Below, one piece after another: positions 8,924 through 18,720 of a DNA stretch of 64,000 nt. The translations under genes and the position numbers were made by a program. Numbering within the stretch: position 1 is the first letter of the stretch; the number at the start of each line of letters is the position of its first letter. Source of the DNA: CAKRZE01 sp045617585 (GTDB lineage: Bacteria > Bacillota > Clostridia > Oscillospirales > CAG-272); contig JAZLIW010000015.1 in assembly GCA_045617585.1 (NCBI GenBank), positions 14,407-78,406 on the forward strand, in the 5' to 3' direction. The notes below the pieces were generated by a model, which was not told the origin of the DNA, ran no database searches, and saw only the letters and a list, made by a program, of their open reading frames with translations.

Positions 8924-10300
8924 ATGTACGAAACCGTTTCGGCGATCTCGACCCCGCACGGCAAGGGTGGGATCTCCGTGATCCGGATCACGGGCAGCGA
9001 GGCGCTCGCCGTGGCAGACCGCGTCTTTTTCCCGAAGAACGGGACGCCGCTCTCCCGGACGGAGCCGAATACCGCCGTCTTCGGCGGGATCCGCAAGGAA
9101 GACTGTGAGATCGACACCGGTGTGGCGGTCGTTTTCCGCGCACCGAAAAGCTTTACCGGAGAGGACACCGTCGAGATCTCCTGCCACGGCGGCATCCTGC
9201 TGACCGAAAGCGTGCTGGAAAGCACCTTTCTCGCCGGCGCGCGTCCGGCGGGCCCCGGGGAATTCACGAAGCGTGCGTTCCTGAACGGAAAGCTCAGCCT
9301 CTCGCAGGCGGAGGCGGTCATGGAACTGATCGAGGCGGAAAGCGAGGAAAAGATCCTGCTCTCCGCCAAAAAGACGAGGGGCTCCCTCACGAGAAAGCTC
9401 GACGCGCTGACCGAAGAGCTGAAATTCCTGCTTGCCTCGGCTTACGCCTATATCGACTACCCGGACGAGGATCTGACCGACGTCACGCCCTCGGAGATGG
9501 AGGCGCGGATCGGCGGCATCGAGGACTCTCTTTCCCTTCTGATCGACGGTTACCGCTCCGGCAAAGCGATCTCCGAAGGGATCCCGACCGTCATCGCGGG
9601 CAAGCCGAACAGCGGAAAATCCTCTCTGATGAACGCCATCCTCGGCGAAGACCGCGCCATCGTCAGCAGCATCGCGGGAACGACCCGCGATACGATCGAG
9701 GAAAAGGCGGTGGTCGGGCGGGTGATCCTGCGCCTCTGCGACACCGCGGGAATCCGTCAGTCGGACGATCCGATCGAGGCGGAGGGCGTCCGCAGGGCGG
9801 AACGGAAGCTGGAGGACGCCGAGCTCATCCTCGCCGTTTTCGACGGGTCCCGTCCCGCCGACGCCGACGACGAACGCCTCCTTTCCCTTTTGACCCGGCT
9901 GAAGGACGAGGGGAAAGAGATCCTCGTCCTTCGCAACAAGTGCGATCTGCCTCCCCTTCTTCCCGCGTCGTTCACCGACCCGCTCGGCACCGCGATCGGG
10001 ATCGCGGCGGGAAAAGAGGAGATCGCCCCGCTCGCCGCGGAGATCGAGCGGCGGTATCTCGCGGGAGCGGTCGGCATCGAGACCGGAGAGCTCGTCACCA
10101 ATGCCCGTCAGCACGCGTCCCTGCTTCAGGCGCTCGAGGCCGTCCGTGCGGCGCGCGCCGCCCTGCAAAGCGGCATGACGCAGGACGTCGCCTCCCTCGA
10201 TCTTGAGCTCGCGCTCGCCCGCCTCTCCGAGACCGACGGCCGCGCCGTCTCGGAATCGGTCGTCAACGAGATCTTTTCCCACTTCTGTGTGGGAAAGTGA
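8924..10300 (+). CDS. mnmE: tRNA modification GTPase MnmE
   Basis: 458 aa from the ATG at 8924; an in-frame GTG at 8918 is less likely because GAGG at 8915-8918 is the natural Shine-Dalgarno. Start MYETVSAISTPHGKGGISVI is the folate-binding domain signature. The G domain shows GKPNSGKSS, GTTRDT, DTAG and NKCD. The C-terminus is FCVGK, matching the family C-x-GK end whose Cys is essential. With MnmG it installs the cmnm5 group on U34 of certain tRNAs. mnmG is not in this window. Confidence 0.97.
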   Translation: MYETVSAISTPHGKGGISVIRITGSEALAVADRVFFPKNGTPLSRTEPNTAVFGGIRKEDCEIDTGVAVVFRAPKSFTGEDTVEISCHGGILLTESVLESTFLAGARPAGPGEFTKRAFLNGKLSLSQAEAVMELIEAESEEKILLSAKKTRGSLTRKLDALTEELKFLLASAYAYIDYPDEDLTDVTPSEMEARIGGIEDSLSLLIDGYRSGKAISEGIPTVIAGKPNSGKSSLMNAILGEDRAIVSSIAGTTRDTIEEKAVVGRVILRLCDTAGIRQSDDPIEAEGVRRAERKLEDAELILAVFDGSRPADADDERLLSLLTRLKDEGKEILVLRNKCDLPPLLPASFTDPLGTAIGIAAGKEEIAPLAAEIERRYLAGAVGIETGELVTNARQHASLLQALEAVRAARAALQSGMTQDVASLDLELALARLSETDGRAVSESVVNEIFSHFCVGK

Positions 10301-10329
10301 TTTCTCCCCTCTTTCAAACGTAAAAAATT

Positions 10330-10366
10330 CCTGCCCTGACGGAACGTTTCGTTCCGTCAGGGCAGG
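10330..10366. terminator. Bidirectional terminator between mnmE and the S51 peptidase gene
   Basis: CCTGCCCTGACGGAACG (10330-10346) and its exact reverse complement (10350-10366) form a 17 bp stem with a TTT loop. TTTC follows on the plus strand and GAATTTTTT on the minus strand, as needed for convergent genes. Confidence 0.85.
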
Positions 10367-10371
10367 TTTCG

Positions 10372-10992
10372 TTATTCCATAGGCTGCGCACGGACGATCA
10401 CGGTCCGGCTGCCGTCGATGAACACGCCGTCTCCGTCGTTCAGGCGGATGACGGTCTTCCCTTTTCTCTGCTCGTAGAGGGCGCACTTTTCTTCAAACCG
10501 GTCGAAGCGACGGAGATACCGTCCGTAATGCGGCAGGACCTCCGTCTCGGTCAGGCAGAGCCCGTTCAGGTCGGTCAGACCGACGGTATTCATCTCCGGC
10601 GTGTACCCGTTGACCAGCTCCAGCGAGGGACCGAAAACGATCGCCGCGGCGCTCCAGCCGATCAGCATCCGCTCCGCCGCGAGCTTTTCGAGCACCGGTC
10701 CTGCGCCGGCACGGCGGACGGAACGGAGCAGATAAAACGGATTCCCTCCGATGAATTCCACCAGACCGTACCCGAGAAGCCGTCCGGCGTCCTCCGTGTC
10801 GATATCGAAGAGGTCGACGGAAAATCCCAGTTTTTCCAGGTCCTCCCGGCACCGCGGCACGTGATAATTCTTCTCTTTGTGTTTTTCGTCGGCTGTGACG
10901 ACGAGCGCGGCTTTGCCCTCCTTCGTGATACGCTCCCGCAGCCCGGTCAGGAGCGCGTCCCCGGTCAATCCGTCCGAGCAAAGTAAGATCAC
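10372..10992 (-). CDS. Peptidase E-like (S51) protein
   Basis: 206 aa using GTG at 10992, preceded by CCGGAGGAGG; the frame stays open further upstream but that part lacks homology. The segment IGWSAAAIVFG carries the nucleophile Ser in the GWSAGA-like context of peptidase E, and FIGGNPFYLL is the conserved GGN loop. Known relatives hydrolyse Asp-X dipeptides or cyanophycin fragments in the cytosol. It is the last gene of a galactokinase/phosphoesterase/peptidase operon. Substrate is uncertain. Confidence 0.82.
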   Translation of the reverse strand: MILLCSDGLTGDALLTGLRERITKEGKAALVVTADEKHKEKNYHVPRCREDLEKLGFSVDLFDIDTEDAGRLLGYGLVEFIGGNPFYLLRSVRRAGAGPVLEKLAAERMLIGWSAAAIVFGPSLELVNGYTPEMNTVGLTDLNGLCLTETEVLPHYGRYLRRFDRFEEKCALYEQRKGKTVIRLNDGDGVFIDGSRTVIVRAQPME

Positions 10993-11014
10993 CGTTTCCT
11001 CCTCCGGCGGTGCG

Positions 11015-11758
11015 TCAGTTCTCCGGGCGGAAGATCGCCATGCCGGCGTTCTTGTCGTGTCCGGTAAAGGGACGGGCGCAGATATCGGCGTAATCCGCGG
11101 TCGTATCATAGGAGACGAAGCGGAAGAACGGGACGCCGTCCTCCACGACGATATAGTCGCCGCCCTTGTAATACGTGTCGGCGCCGAGGCGATAGGCAAG
11201 AGAGCCGGGATTCAGCGCGATCAGGTCGTGACGAAGCTGGAGCAGACCGCAGCGGTGGGAATCCCCGACGAGGAAGACCCGCTTTCCGCCGGTCGCGCCG
11301 ACCTTTTCCCGCCAGTATTTTTCGGCGTTGTAAATCACGTTGTAATCCTTCATCTGGCGGTTCAGCGCGTTGTCATCACCGTACTCGTGCTGATAGATAT
11401 GCATCATATAATACGTGATGCCGTCGATCCCCTCGATCCGTTCCACCGGGAAAGAGCGGAGATATTCGATATCCCGGTCGGTCATCAGGGAGAGGTTGTG
11501 CTGCCAGAAATGCTCGGTCTTGTCAAACTCCATCGAGCGGAAGCCCTCGTTCAGGCGGCAGAGGAAGCCCTCGTCGTGGTTGCCCTGCACGCAGAGCGCT
11601 CCGTGCTCTCTGAGCCAGGTCAGACATTCGTGCGGCTGAAAGCCGAAGTCCACGGCGTCCCCGAGGAACAGAAGCTTATCCCAGGTTTTTTCCTGCTTTT
11701 CCACCGCTTCGAGCGCATGGAAGTTGCTGTGAACGTCCGAAATGATCAGTACCTTCAT
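11015..11758 (-). CDS. Calcineurin-like metallophosphoesterase, YfcE type
   Basis: 247 aa. Dimetal motifs appear in order: ISDVHSN near the start, FLGDAVDFG, QGNHDEG, and GDSHRCG. The family hydrolyses phosphodiesters or phosphomonoesters with Mn/Fe. It sits 18 nt downstream of galactokinase and 22 nt upstream of the S51 gene, so they are almost certainly co-transcribed. Physiological substrate is unknown. Confidence 0.88.
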   Translation of the reverse strand: MKVLIISDVHSNFHALEAVEKQEKTWDKLLFLGDAVDFGFQPHECLTWLREHGALCVQGNHDEGFLCRLNEGFRSMEFDKTEHFWQHNLSLMTDRDIEYLRSFPVERIEGIDGITYYMMHIYQHEYGDDNALNRQMKDYNVIYNAEKYWREKVGATGGKRVFLVGDSHRCGLLQLRHDLIALNPGSLAYRLGADTYYKGGDYIVVEDGVPFFRFVSYDTTADYADICARPFTGHDKNAGMAIFRPEN

Positions 11759-11776
11759 CGTTTTTTCCTTTCTTTT

Positions 11777-13060
11777 TCAGTTCAGTTCGGAAGCACCGGC
11801 GCTGCGGACACGGAAGACCTCGCAGGCGCCCTCGCCGAAGACGGCGTTCATCGCTTTCCGGTAGTCCTCGACCGACTCAAACGGCACGAACGCCTGCATC
11901 GTCCCGGCAAAACCGCCGCCGTGGACGCGCCACGCCGCTTTTTTCCCGGCAAGAAGCTGCTCGGTCACGCAGAGCGCGAGCGAAACGCCCTGCTCCGCCA
12001 CGTTTTTGACGGTAAAGACGTTCTGCAGATACATATACGACGATCTGCCCGACTCCTTCACGAGGGAAAGGAACGTATCGATATCGCCTTTTTTCAGCGC
12101 CTCCGCCTGCTTTCCGACCCGCTCGTTTTCCGAGACGAAGTGGATCGCGCGGAGCAGCGCCCGGTCGCCGACCGTCTTTCTGAGTTCGGTGGCACGGGAA
12201 AGCAGATCGTTCAGCGTAATCCCGCGCAGGACCTCCTTCCCGTAAAGGGCGGCGACCTTCTTCATTTCCGCGGGAACGGAGGCGTAGTCCTCGTTCAGGT
12301 CGGCGTGATTGCCGCCGGTATCGGTGATGCAGAGCGCGTAACCCGCCGCGGTCAGATCGAAGCCGCAGGGCAGGATCTCAAAGGAGTCCGGTAAGCCTCC
12401 GAAGTCGATCGAGATAAAGGAGCCGCAGGCGCACGCGGTCTGATCCATCAGACCGCAGGGCTTGCCGAACCACACGTTTTCCGCGTACTGCGAGCAGCGG
12501 GCAAGCTGCTTCGGCTCCACGGCGCCGCCGTTATAAAGGGCGCTCTGGATCAGGCAGAGCATGACCTCAAACGCCGCGGAGGAAGAGATTCCGGAGCCCT
12601 TCTTGACCTCGGAGGTCGTCACGGCGTCGAACGCGCCTGCCGCAAAGCCGGATTTCCGGAGCCCTTCCGCCGTCCCGGCGACCAGCGCCGCGGAGGTATA
12701 TTTCCACGCGGGAACGGGTCCCTCTGCCGCAAGGTCCACGACGTCCTCGGGAAAGCCCTCGCTCTTGACGCGGCAGACCGTCCCCTCGCTCTTTGCCGCG
12801 ACCGCGATGATATCCCGGTCTACCGCGGCGCAGAGCACGCAGCCGTGATTGTGGTCGGTGTGATTGCCGCCGATCTCGCTCCTGCCCGGAACGGAAAAGA
12901 CCCGTACGTCACGGTCGGTACCGAACCGTTCGCCGAACGTGCGCAGCAGCGCGGCGATCCGCGCGGTCTTCTCCGGCACGCGGTCCGCGCCGTACCACGC
13001 GATAAGCGTTTCATTCATCTCTCCCGAGGCAAGTCGGGACAGCCATTCGTTGATCTTCAT
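11777..13060 (-). CDS. galK: Galactokinase-family GHMP sugar kinase
   Basis: 427 aa. GHMP kinase motifs are present: the N-terminal signature PGRSEIGGNHTDHNHG, the P-loop-like KKGSGISSSAAFE, GLMDQTACACGS and the C-terminal VHGGGFAGTMQAF. The signature differs from canonical PGRVNLIGEHTDYNDG at the Asn, Glu and Tyr positions, which contact sugar or organise the site, so the true substrate may not be galactose. It heads a three-gene minus-strand operon with a consensus promoter divergent from recA. No galT or galE is nearby. Confidence 0.82.
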   Translation of the reverse strand: MKINEWLSRLASGEMNETLIAWYGADRVPEKTARIAALLRTFGERFGTDRDVRVFSVPGRSEIGGNHTDHNHGCVLCAAVDRDIIAVAAKSEGTVCRVKSEGFPEDVVDLAAEGPVPAWKYTSAALVAGTAEGLRKSGFAAGAFDAVTTSEVKKGSGISSSAAFEVMLCLIQSALYNGGAVEPKQLARCSQYAENVWFGKPCGLMDQTACACGSFISIDFGGLPDSFEILPCGFDLTAAGYALCITDTGGNHADLNEDYASVPAEMKKVAALYGKEVLRGITLNDLLSRATELRKTVGDRALLRAIHFVSENERVGKQAEALKKGDIDTFLSLVKESGRSSYMYLQNVFTVKNVAEQGVSLALCVTEQLLAGKKAAWRVHGGGFAGTMQAFVPFESVEDYRKAMNAVFGEGACEVFRVRSAGASELN

Positions 13061-13086
13061 AAAGCCTCCGGTGATATTTTTTTGTT

Positions 13087-13115
13087 ATTGTACCATTTCC
13101 GGCGGGAAATGTCAA
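13087..13115 (-). promoter_or_regulatory. Sigma-A promoter of the galactokinase operon
   Basis: On the minus strand TTGACA (13115-13110), a 17 bp spacer, and TACAAT (13092-13087), about 27 nt upstream of the ATG at 13060. Confidence 0.8.
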
Positions 13116-13142
13116 GAAAATGAAAACTTTTTCCGTTTTGGA

Positions 13143-13181
13143 AAACAAATGTTTGACACGCGCGGGGAAGCATGATATAAT
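13143..13181 (+). promoter_or_regulatory. recA promoter with LexA-type box
   Basis: TTGACA (13153-13158), 17 bp spacer, TATAAT (13176-13181): a perfect sigma-A consensus. AAAC-AAAT-GTTT at 13143-13154 overlaps the -35 and fits the GAAC-N4-GTTC LexA box with one change in each half. A near-identical AAAC-AAAT-GTTC occurs in the promoter of the LexA-like gene at the right end. Confidence 0.75.
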
Positions 13182-13238
13182 AGAAGAAAAAAGACGGTTC
13201 CCGCGGAGTTCCTACGGGAAAGAAAAAGGAGCAAAACC

Positions 13239-14366
<1,128 letters not shown>

Positions 14367-14370
14367 TCAC

Positions 14371-14868
14371 ATGAGTTTTTACCGTAAGAAAACGGTGAAG
14401 CCGGGAGAGGAGAACGACGGTGCGGCGGCATTTGACGCCGCCTGCCGTATCCTCTCCTTTATGGATAACACCGAAAAAGCGCTCGACCGCAAGCTTGCGG
14501 AACGCGGCTTCACGCCCGCCGCACGCGCCGAGGCGATCGGACGCGCGAAACGCATGGGCTTTCTCGAAGAGGAGCGCATGATCGTACGTAAGGTCGAAGG
14601 GCTGGCCACGGGACGCGGCTACGGGATGCGGCGCATCCGGCAGGAGCTGTCTCTCGCCGGGTTCTCGGAAGAGGCGTACGACGCGCTGACGCCAGAGTTC
14701 CTCGCCTCCCTCAACTTTCCGGCGATCTGCGCGGGGCTGATCCGGAAACGGGGCGGCGATCCGACGAAGCCGGACGAAAAGACCTACGCCTTCCTGCTCC
14801 GCCGCGGCTTTTCCGCCGAGGATATCCGGAAGGCAATTCTGCTCCTGAAAGAGGAGACGGAGGAATAA
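14371..14868 (+). CDS. recX: Regulatory protein RecX
   Basis: 165 aa. All-helical repeats typical of RecX are visible (LDRKLAERGFTPAARAEAI, RIRQELSLAGFSEEAYDAL, FLLRRGFSAEDIRKAI). RecX binds RecA filaments and limits their growth; adjacency to recA, 4 nt downstream, supports the call despite low sequence conservation in the family. Confidence 0.9.
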   Translation: MSFYRKKTVKPGEENDGAAAFDAACRILSFMDNTEKALDRKLAERGFTPAARAEAIGRAKRMGFLEEERMIVRKVEGLATGRGYGMRRIRQELSLAGFSEEAYDALTPEFLASLNFPAICAGLIRKRGGDPTKPDEKTYAFLLRRGFSAEDIRKAILLLKEETEE

Positions 14869-14869
14869 G

Positions 14870-15949
14870 ATGAAGATCCTGCTCGGAATGAGCGGCGGGC
14901 TCGACAGCACCTACGCCGCGCACTGCCTGACAGAGGAAGGGCACGAAGTCACCGGCGCCCTGCTCGTCATGTCGGGCTGCACCGATGAAAAAGCAGCGGT
15001 CCTTTCCGCCGCCGAGGCGGGCGTTCCGCTCGTCCGGATCGACGCGAGGGAGCGCTTTTCCCGCGCGGTCGTCGATCCCTTCGTCGCCGAATATTTCCGC
15101 GGCAGGACCCCGAATCCCTGCGTTCTCTGCAACCCCGCCGTCAAGTTCGGTATGCTCTGCGAATACGCCGCGGCGAACGGGTTCGACCGCGTTTCGACCG
15201 GGCATTATGCCGCGATCGGGGAGGAAAACGGCAGATATTTCCTCAAAAAAGCCCTCGACCGGACGAAGGACCAGGGCTACGTCCTCTGGTCGCTCTCCCA
15301 GAAGCAGCTTTCGATGCTGTATTTCCCGCTTTCCGGCAAAAACAAGACGGACGTCCGTGCCGCCGCCAAAGCGCTCGGCTTTACCGCCGCCGGAGCGAAG
15401 GACAGTCAGGATATCTGCTTCATTCCCGACAACGATCACGCCCGCTTCATCGAAGAATACACCGGAGAAAAAGCAAGACCCGGCGAATTTCTCGACCTGA
15501 ACGGCAAGGTCGTCGGAAAACACCGGGGCATCGTCCATTACACGGTCGGTCAGAGGAAGGGGCTCGGCATCGCGCTCGGCGAGCCGGTCTTCGTCACGAA
15601 GATCGACCCCGAATCCAACACCGTCACAGTCGCGCCCGCGGGGCACGAGTATGCCGGTGGAATGACGGTCGCCGGCATGAAATTCCAGAAAACCGTTCTG
15701 ACGGCAGGCGAGACCCTTTCCTGCCTTGTCAAAGCGCGCTACGCCTCGCCGCCCGTCCCGGCGACGGTCCGGATGGAGACCTCCGACCGGGCGTCGGTCG
15801 TCTTCGCCTCCCCGGTCCGCGCCGTCACGCCCGGTCAGTCCGCCGTCTTTTGCGACGAAAACGGGGATCTCCTCTTCGGCGGGCAGATCGAAGACGCGGC
15901 TCCGGCGGAAAAAACCGTTACCGAATCCCGAAAGGATCACGAATCATGA
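14870..15949 (+). CDS. mnmA: tRNA-specific 2-thiouridylase MnmA
   Basis: 359 aa. The PP-loop GMSGGLDST is at residues 6-14; the nucleophile Cys is in NPCVLCN and the second catalytic Cys in DSQDICFIP. STGHYA and HYTVGQRKGLGI are further family motifs. It adds sulphur at C2 of U34 in tRNA Lys/Glu/Gln using a persulfide relay. The start is 1 nt after the recX stop, and the stop overlaps the next gene by 4 nt (ATGA). Confidence 0.97.
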   Translation: MKILLGMSGGLDSTYAAHCLTEEGHEVTGALLVMSGCTDEKAAVLSAAEAGVPLVRIDARERFSRAVVDPFVAEYFRGRTPNPCVLCNPAVKFGMLCEYAAANGFDRVSTGHYAAIGEENGRYFLKKALDRTKDQGYVLWSLSQKQLSMLYFPLSGKNKTDVRAAAKALGFTAAGAKDSQDICFIPDNDHARFIEEYTGEKARPGEFLDLNGKVVGKHRGIVHYTVGQRKGLGIALGEPVFVTKIDPESNTVTVAPAGHEYAGGMTVAGMKFQKTVLTAGETLSCLVKARYASPPVPATVRMETSDRASVVFASPVRAVTPGQSAVFCDENGDLLFGGQIEDAAPAEKTVTESRKDHES

Positions 15950-16626
15950 AAATCACGTGGCTTGGGCAGGCTGGTCTCCTTTTCGAGACCGGAGAAATGA
16001 AGATCGCGGTCGATCCCTATCTTTCCGACGCGGTCGGGAAAAAAGACCCGTCGAAGCACCGCAGGGTCCCGGTGGACAAGCGGTTTTTCGGCGCTTGCCC
16101 CGACGTCGTCGTCCTGACCCATCAGCATCTTGACCATACCGATCCGGAAACGCTTTCCCGTCTTCTCGGCGGGGAAAAGAGCGTCACAGTTCTCGCCTCG
16201 GGCCTCGCGTGGGAAACGGCACGCGCGCTCGGCGGCGGTCACAACTACGTTCTCTTCAACCGGCATACCGAGTTTACGCTCGGTCCCGTCCGCTTCCGCG
16301 CGGTGAAAGCCGAGCATTCCGATCCCTGCGCGGTCGGCGTCCTGATCGAAGCCGAGGGAAAAACGTACTACGTGACCGGCGACACGCTTTATAACACCGA
16401 TATCTTCCCCGATCTGCCCGAGCGGATCGACGCCGTGTTTCTTCCGGTCAACGGCGCGGGAAACAATATGAATATGGCGGACGCGGAGCGCTTCTGTCAA
16501 AGGATCCGCGCGAAAATCGCCGTCCCCGTTCACTGCGGCATGTTCGACGATATCGACCCGGGCGCCTTTTCCTATCGGAACACCGTCGTTCCGAAGATTT
16601 ATGAAGAAATCCCTCTCCCTGAATAA
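15946..16626 (+). CDS. Metallo-beta-lactamase-fold hydrolase, UlaG/UPF0173-like
   Basis: 226 aa from the ATG at 15946, which overlaps the mnmA stop; a longer upstream frame is only the mnmA antisense of frame. The MBL signature HQHLDHTD lies near residues 60-67; YYVTGDTLYNTD and VPVHCGMFDDIDPG carry the later metal ligands. Relatives include L-ascorbate-6-phosphate lactonase and the uncharacterised UPF0173 proteins. Substrate cannot be inferred from context. Confidence 0.85.
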   Translation: MKITWLGQAGLLFETGEMKIAVDPYLSDAVGKKDPSKHRRVPVDKRFFGACPDVVVLTHQHLDHTDPETLSRLLGGEKSVTVLASGLAWETARALGGGHNYVLFNRHTEFTLGPVRFRAVKAEHSDPCAVGVLIEAEGKTYYVTGDTLYNTDIFPDLPERIDAVFLPVNGAGNNMNMADAERFCQRIRAKIAVPVHCGMFDDIDPGAFSYRNTVVPKIYEEIPLPE

Positions 16627-16644
16627 ACCCGCACGCCATTTCCC

Positions 16645-16683
16645 CGTCTCATCTGCCCACGGCGGCAGATGAGACGTTTTTTT
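16645..16683 (+). terminator. Rho-independent terminator after the recA-recX-mnmA operon
   Basis: CGTCTCATCTGCC (16645-16657) pairs exactly with GGCAGATGAGACG (16664-16676), followed by a run of seven T. Confidence 0.92.
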
Positions 16684-16703
16684 CGCGATTTTATGAAAAG
16701 CTC

Positions 16704-16744
16704 TTGACAAACGCGCCCCATCTGTATATAATGCGTATATACAG
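16704..16744 (+). promoter_or_regulatory. Promoter and palindromic GntR operator of the YtrA-type operon
   Basis: TTGACA (16704-16709), 17 bp, TATAAT (16727-16732). CTGTATATA (16722-16730), ATGCG, TATATACAG (16736-16744) is a perfect 9 bp inverted repeat lying over the -10 and start site. A repressor bound there would block RNA polymerase; the first gene encodes a YtrA-type GntR regulator, so autoregulation is inferred. Confidence 0.85.
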
Positions 16745-16769
16745 TAATAACAGAAAAAGGAGTGATCGC

Positions 16770-17147
16770 GTGACAATCCTGATCGACAACAAAAGCGGCT
16801 CGCCGATCTACGACCAGATCTATTCGCAGATCAAGAGTCAGATCATCAGCGGAGCGCTTTCGGAGAACGAGCTGCTGCCGTCCATCCGGAACCTCGCCAA
16901 GGACCTGCGCATCAGCTTCATCACGACGAAGCGGGCGTACGAGGAGCTTGAAAAAGACGGATTTCTCTATACCGTCCCCGGAAAGGGCTGCTTCGTCGCG
17001 CCGAAAAACGTGGAGTTGCTCCGGGAAGAGAATCTGAAAAAGATCGAGGCGTATATCGACGGGATCGTCAACCTCGCAGAAAGCTGCAATCTCGGAAAAG
17101 AAGACGTCATAAAAATGGTGGAGTTTGCATGGGAGGATGAACGATGA
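16770..17147 (+). CDS. GntR-family regulator, YtrA subfamily
   Basis: 125 aa from GTG at 16770 with AAAAAGGAG 7 nt upstream. The winged-helix domain occupies residues 8-75 (GSPIYDQIYSQIKSQIISGAL, then FITTKRAYEELEKDGFLY), and the C-terminal tail is short (about 45 residues), as in YtrA regulators that control ABC transporters. The stop overlaps the ATPase gene by 4 nt. A perfect palindrome covers its own promoter. Confidence 0.92.
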   Translation: MTILIDNKSGSPIYDQIYSQIKSQIISGALSENELLPSIRNLAKDLRISFITTKRAYEELEKDGFLYTVPGKGCFVAPKNVELLREENLKKIEAYIDGIVNLAESCNLGKEDVIKMVEFAWEDER

Positions 17148-17989
17148 ACGCACTTGATATCAAAGGTCTCACGAAGGAATATCGGGGCTTCCGGCTTGAC
17201 GGTCTCGACCTCACGCTGCCGAACGGCTGCATCATGGGGCTGATCGGCGAAAACGGGGCGGGAAAAAGCACGACGATCAAGCTGATCCTCGATATGATAC
17301 GAAAAGACGGCGGGAGCGTCCGGATCTTCGGGAAGGACGTCTCCGCCGCCGATGCCGCGCAGCTCAAAGAGGAGATCGGCGTGGTCATGGACGAGGTCGG
17401 GATCCCCGAATGTCTGACCGTCCGGCAGATCGGCAAGGTGATGAAGCGGGTCTTCCGGAATTGGGACGGCGCGGCCTACGAAGCACTGACCGAGCGGTTT
17501 TCCCTGCCGGACGGAAAAGCGTTCAGGGATTTTTCGCGCGGGATGAAGATGAAGACCGGGATCGCGGTCGCGCTGTCGCACGGAGCGAAGCTGCTTCTGC
17601 TCGACGAGGCGACGTCCGGGCTCGACCCCGTGGCGCGGGACGAGGTCGTGGAATTGCTCAGTGAATTCACGAGAGAAGAGGACCATTCCGTCCTGATCTC
17701 CTCCCACATCGTCAGCGATCTGGAAAAACTCTGCGACTACGTCGCGTTCCTGCACAAAGGGAAACTGATGCTCTGCGAGGAAAAAGACGCCCTTCTCTCG
17801 GCGTACGGGATCGTCCACTGCACGGCGGAGCAGTTACGCGCGTTCCCCGCGAACGTGATCCGCCACAAAAAGGAAAGCCCCTACGGGACCGAGGCGATCG
17901 TCCTCCGGGACGGCGTTCCGGGCGGCATCTCCGTCAGTCCCGTGAGCATCGAGGAATTGTTCGTCTATATGGTGAAGGAGGCAAAATAA
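17144..17989 (+). CDS. ABC transporter ATP-binding protein, YtrB/EcsA-like
   Basis: 281 aa. Walker A GENGAGKST near residue 37, a signature-like FSRGMKMKTG in place of canonical LSGGQ (common in this subgroup), Walker B LLLLDEATSGLDP, and the switch His in ISSHI. It should power the permease encoded 1 nt downstream. In B. subtilis the equivalent operon responds to cell-wall antibiotics; whether that holds here is inference. Confidence 0.93.
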   Translation: MNALDIKGLTKEYRGFRLDGLDLTLPNGCIMGLIGENGAGKSTTIKLILDMIRKDGGSVRIFGKDVSAADAAQLKEEIGVVMDEVGIPECLTVRQIGKVMKRVFRNWDGAAYEALTERFSLPDGKAFRDFSRGMKMKTGIAVALSHGAKLLLLDEATSGLDPVARDEVVELLSEFTREEDHSVLISSHIVSDLEKLCDYVAFLHKGKLMLCEEKDALLSAYGIVHCTAEQLRAFPANVIRHKKESPYGTEAIVLRDGVPGGISVSPVSIEELFVYMVKEAK

Positions 17990-17990
17990 C

Positions 17991-18614
17991 GTGAAGGGGC
18001 TCTTACTGAAAGACCTTTATATGACGCGGGCGTACTGCAAATCGTATCTGCTGATCCTCGTCGTCTTTCTCGCGGCGTCGTTCATCGTCGGGAACACGGC
18101 GTTCGTCTATTATCCGTGCCTGCTGTGCGGAATGATCCCGGTCAGCCTGCTTGCCTACGACGAGCGGAGCAGATTCCTGCAGTACGGCGCTGCGCTCCCG
18201 GTTTCAAGAGCGCAGCTGGTCGCGGAAAAATATCTCGTGGGGCTGATCTCGCAGACCGCGGTCCTGCTCCTTTCCGGGATCGCGGTAGGGATCCGGGCGG
18301 GGATCGCCGGCACCTTCGAGCCCGCCGTCTTCGCTGTGACCGTGCTTTCGCTGCTCGTCACCTCCGTGCTGGCGTTCTCGATCCCGCTGCCCTTTATTTT
18401 CAAATACGGCGTCGAGAAAGGGCGGATCGCCTATTACGTGATGGTCGGCTTCGTCTGCGCCGCCGGCGTGATCTTCTGGAAAGGCGTCAATCTCGATTGG
18501 CAGACCGGGATCTCCCCCGCGCTCCTCATTTCCCTGCTGGCTGCGGTGGGAATCGGGCTCTTCGCCCTCTCATGGTACCTGTCGACGGTATTTTACAAAA
18601 AGCGGGAATTATAA
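17991..18614 (+). CDS. ABC-2 type membrane permease subunit
   Basis: 207 aa, GTG start, tightly coupled to the ATPase gene. The N-terminus MKGLLLKDLYM is the typical short amphipathic start of ABC-2 permeases, followed by about six hydrophobic segments (about 16-35, 37-55, 82-105, 113-135, 143-160, 175-200). It probably pairs with the ATPase for export or for sensing an envelope-active compound. Confidence 0.88.
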   Translation: MKGLLLKDLYMTRAYCKSYLLILVVFLAASFIVGNTAFVYYPCLLCGMIPVSLLAYDERSRFLQYGAALPVSRAQLVAEKYLVGLISQTAVLLLSGIAVGIRAGIAGTFEPAVFAVTVLSLLVTSVLAFSIPLPFIFKYGVEKGRIAYYVMVGFVCAAGVIFWKGVNLDWQTGISPALLISLLAAVGIGLFALSWYLSTVFYKKREL

Positions 18615-18720
18615 GTGCTTTCAAATAGCAAAACTGTCTTCTCTTTTCGCTTAAAACATGATATCATACCGTTGCGGGAGTTTACTCCCGCTGAAATCCA
18701 TACGAAAAGGAACGGAACTC

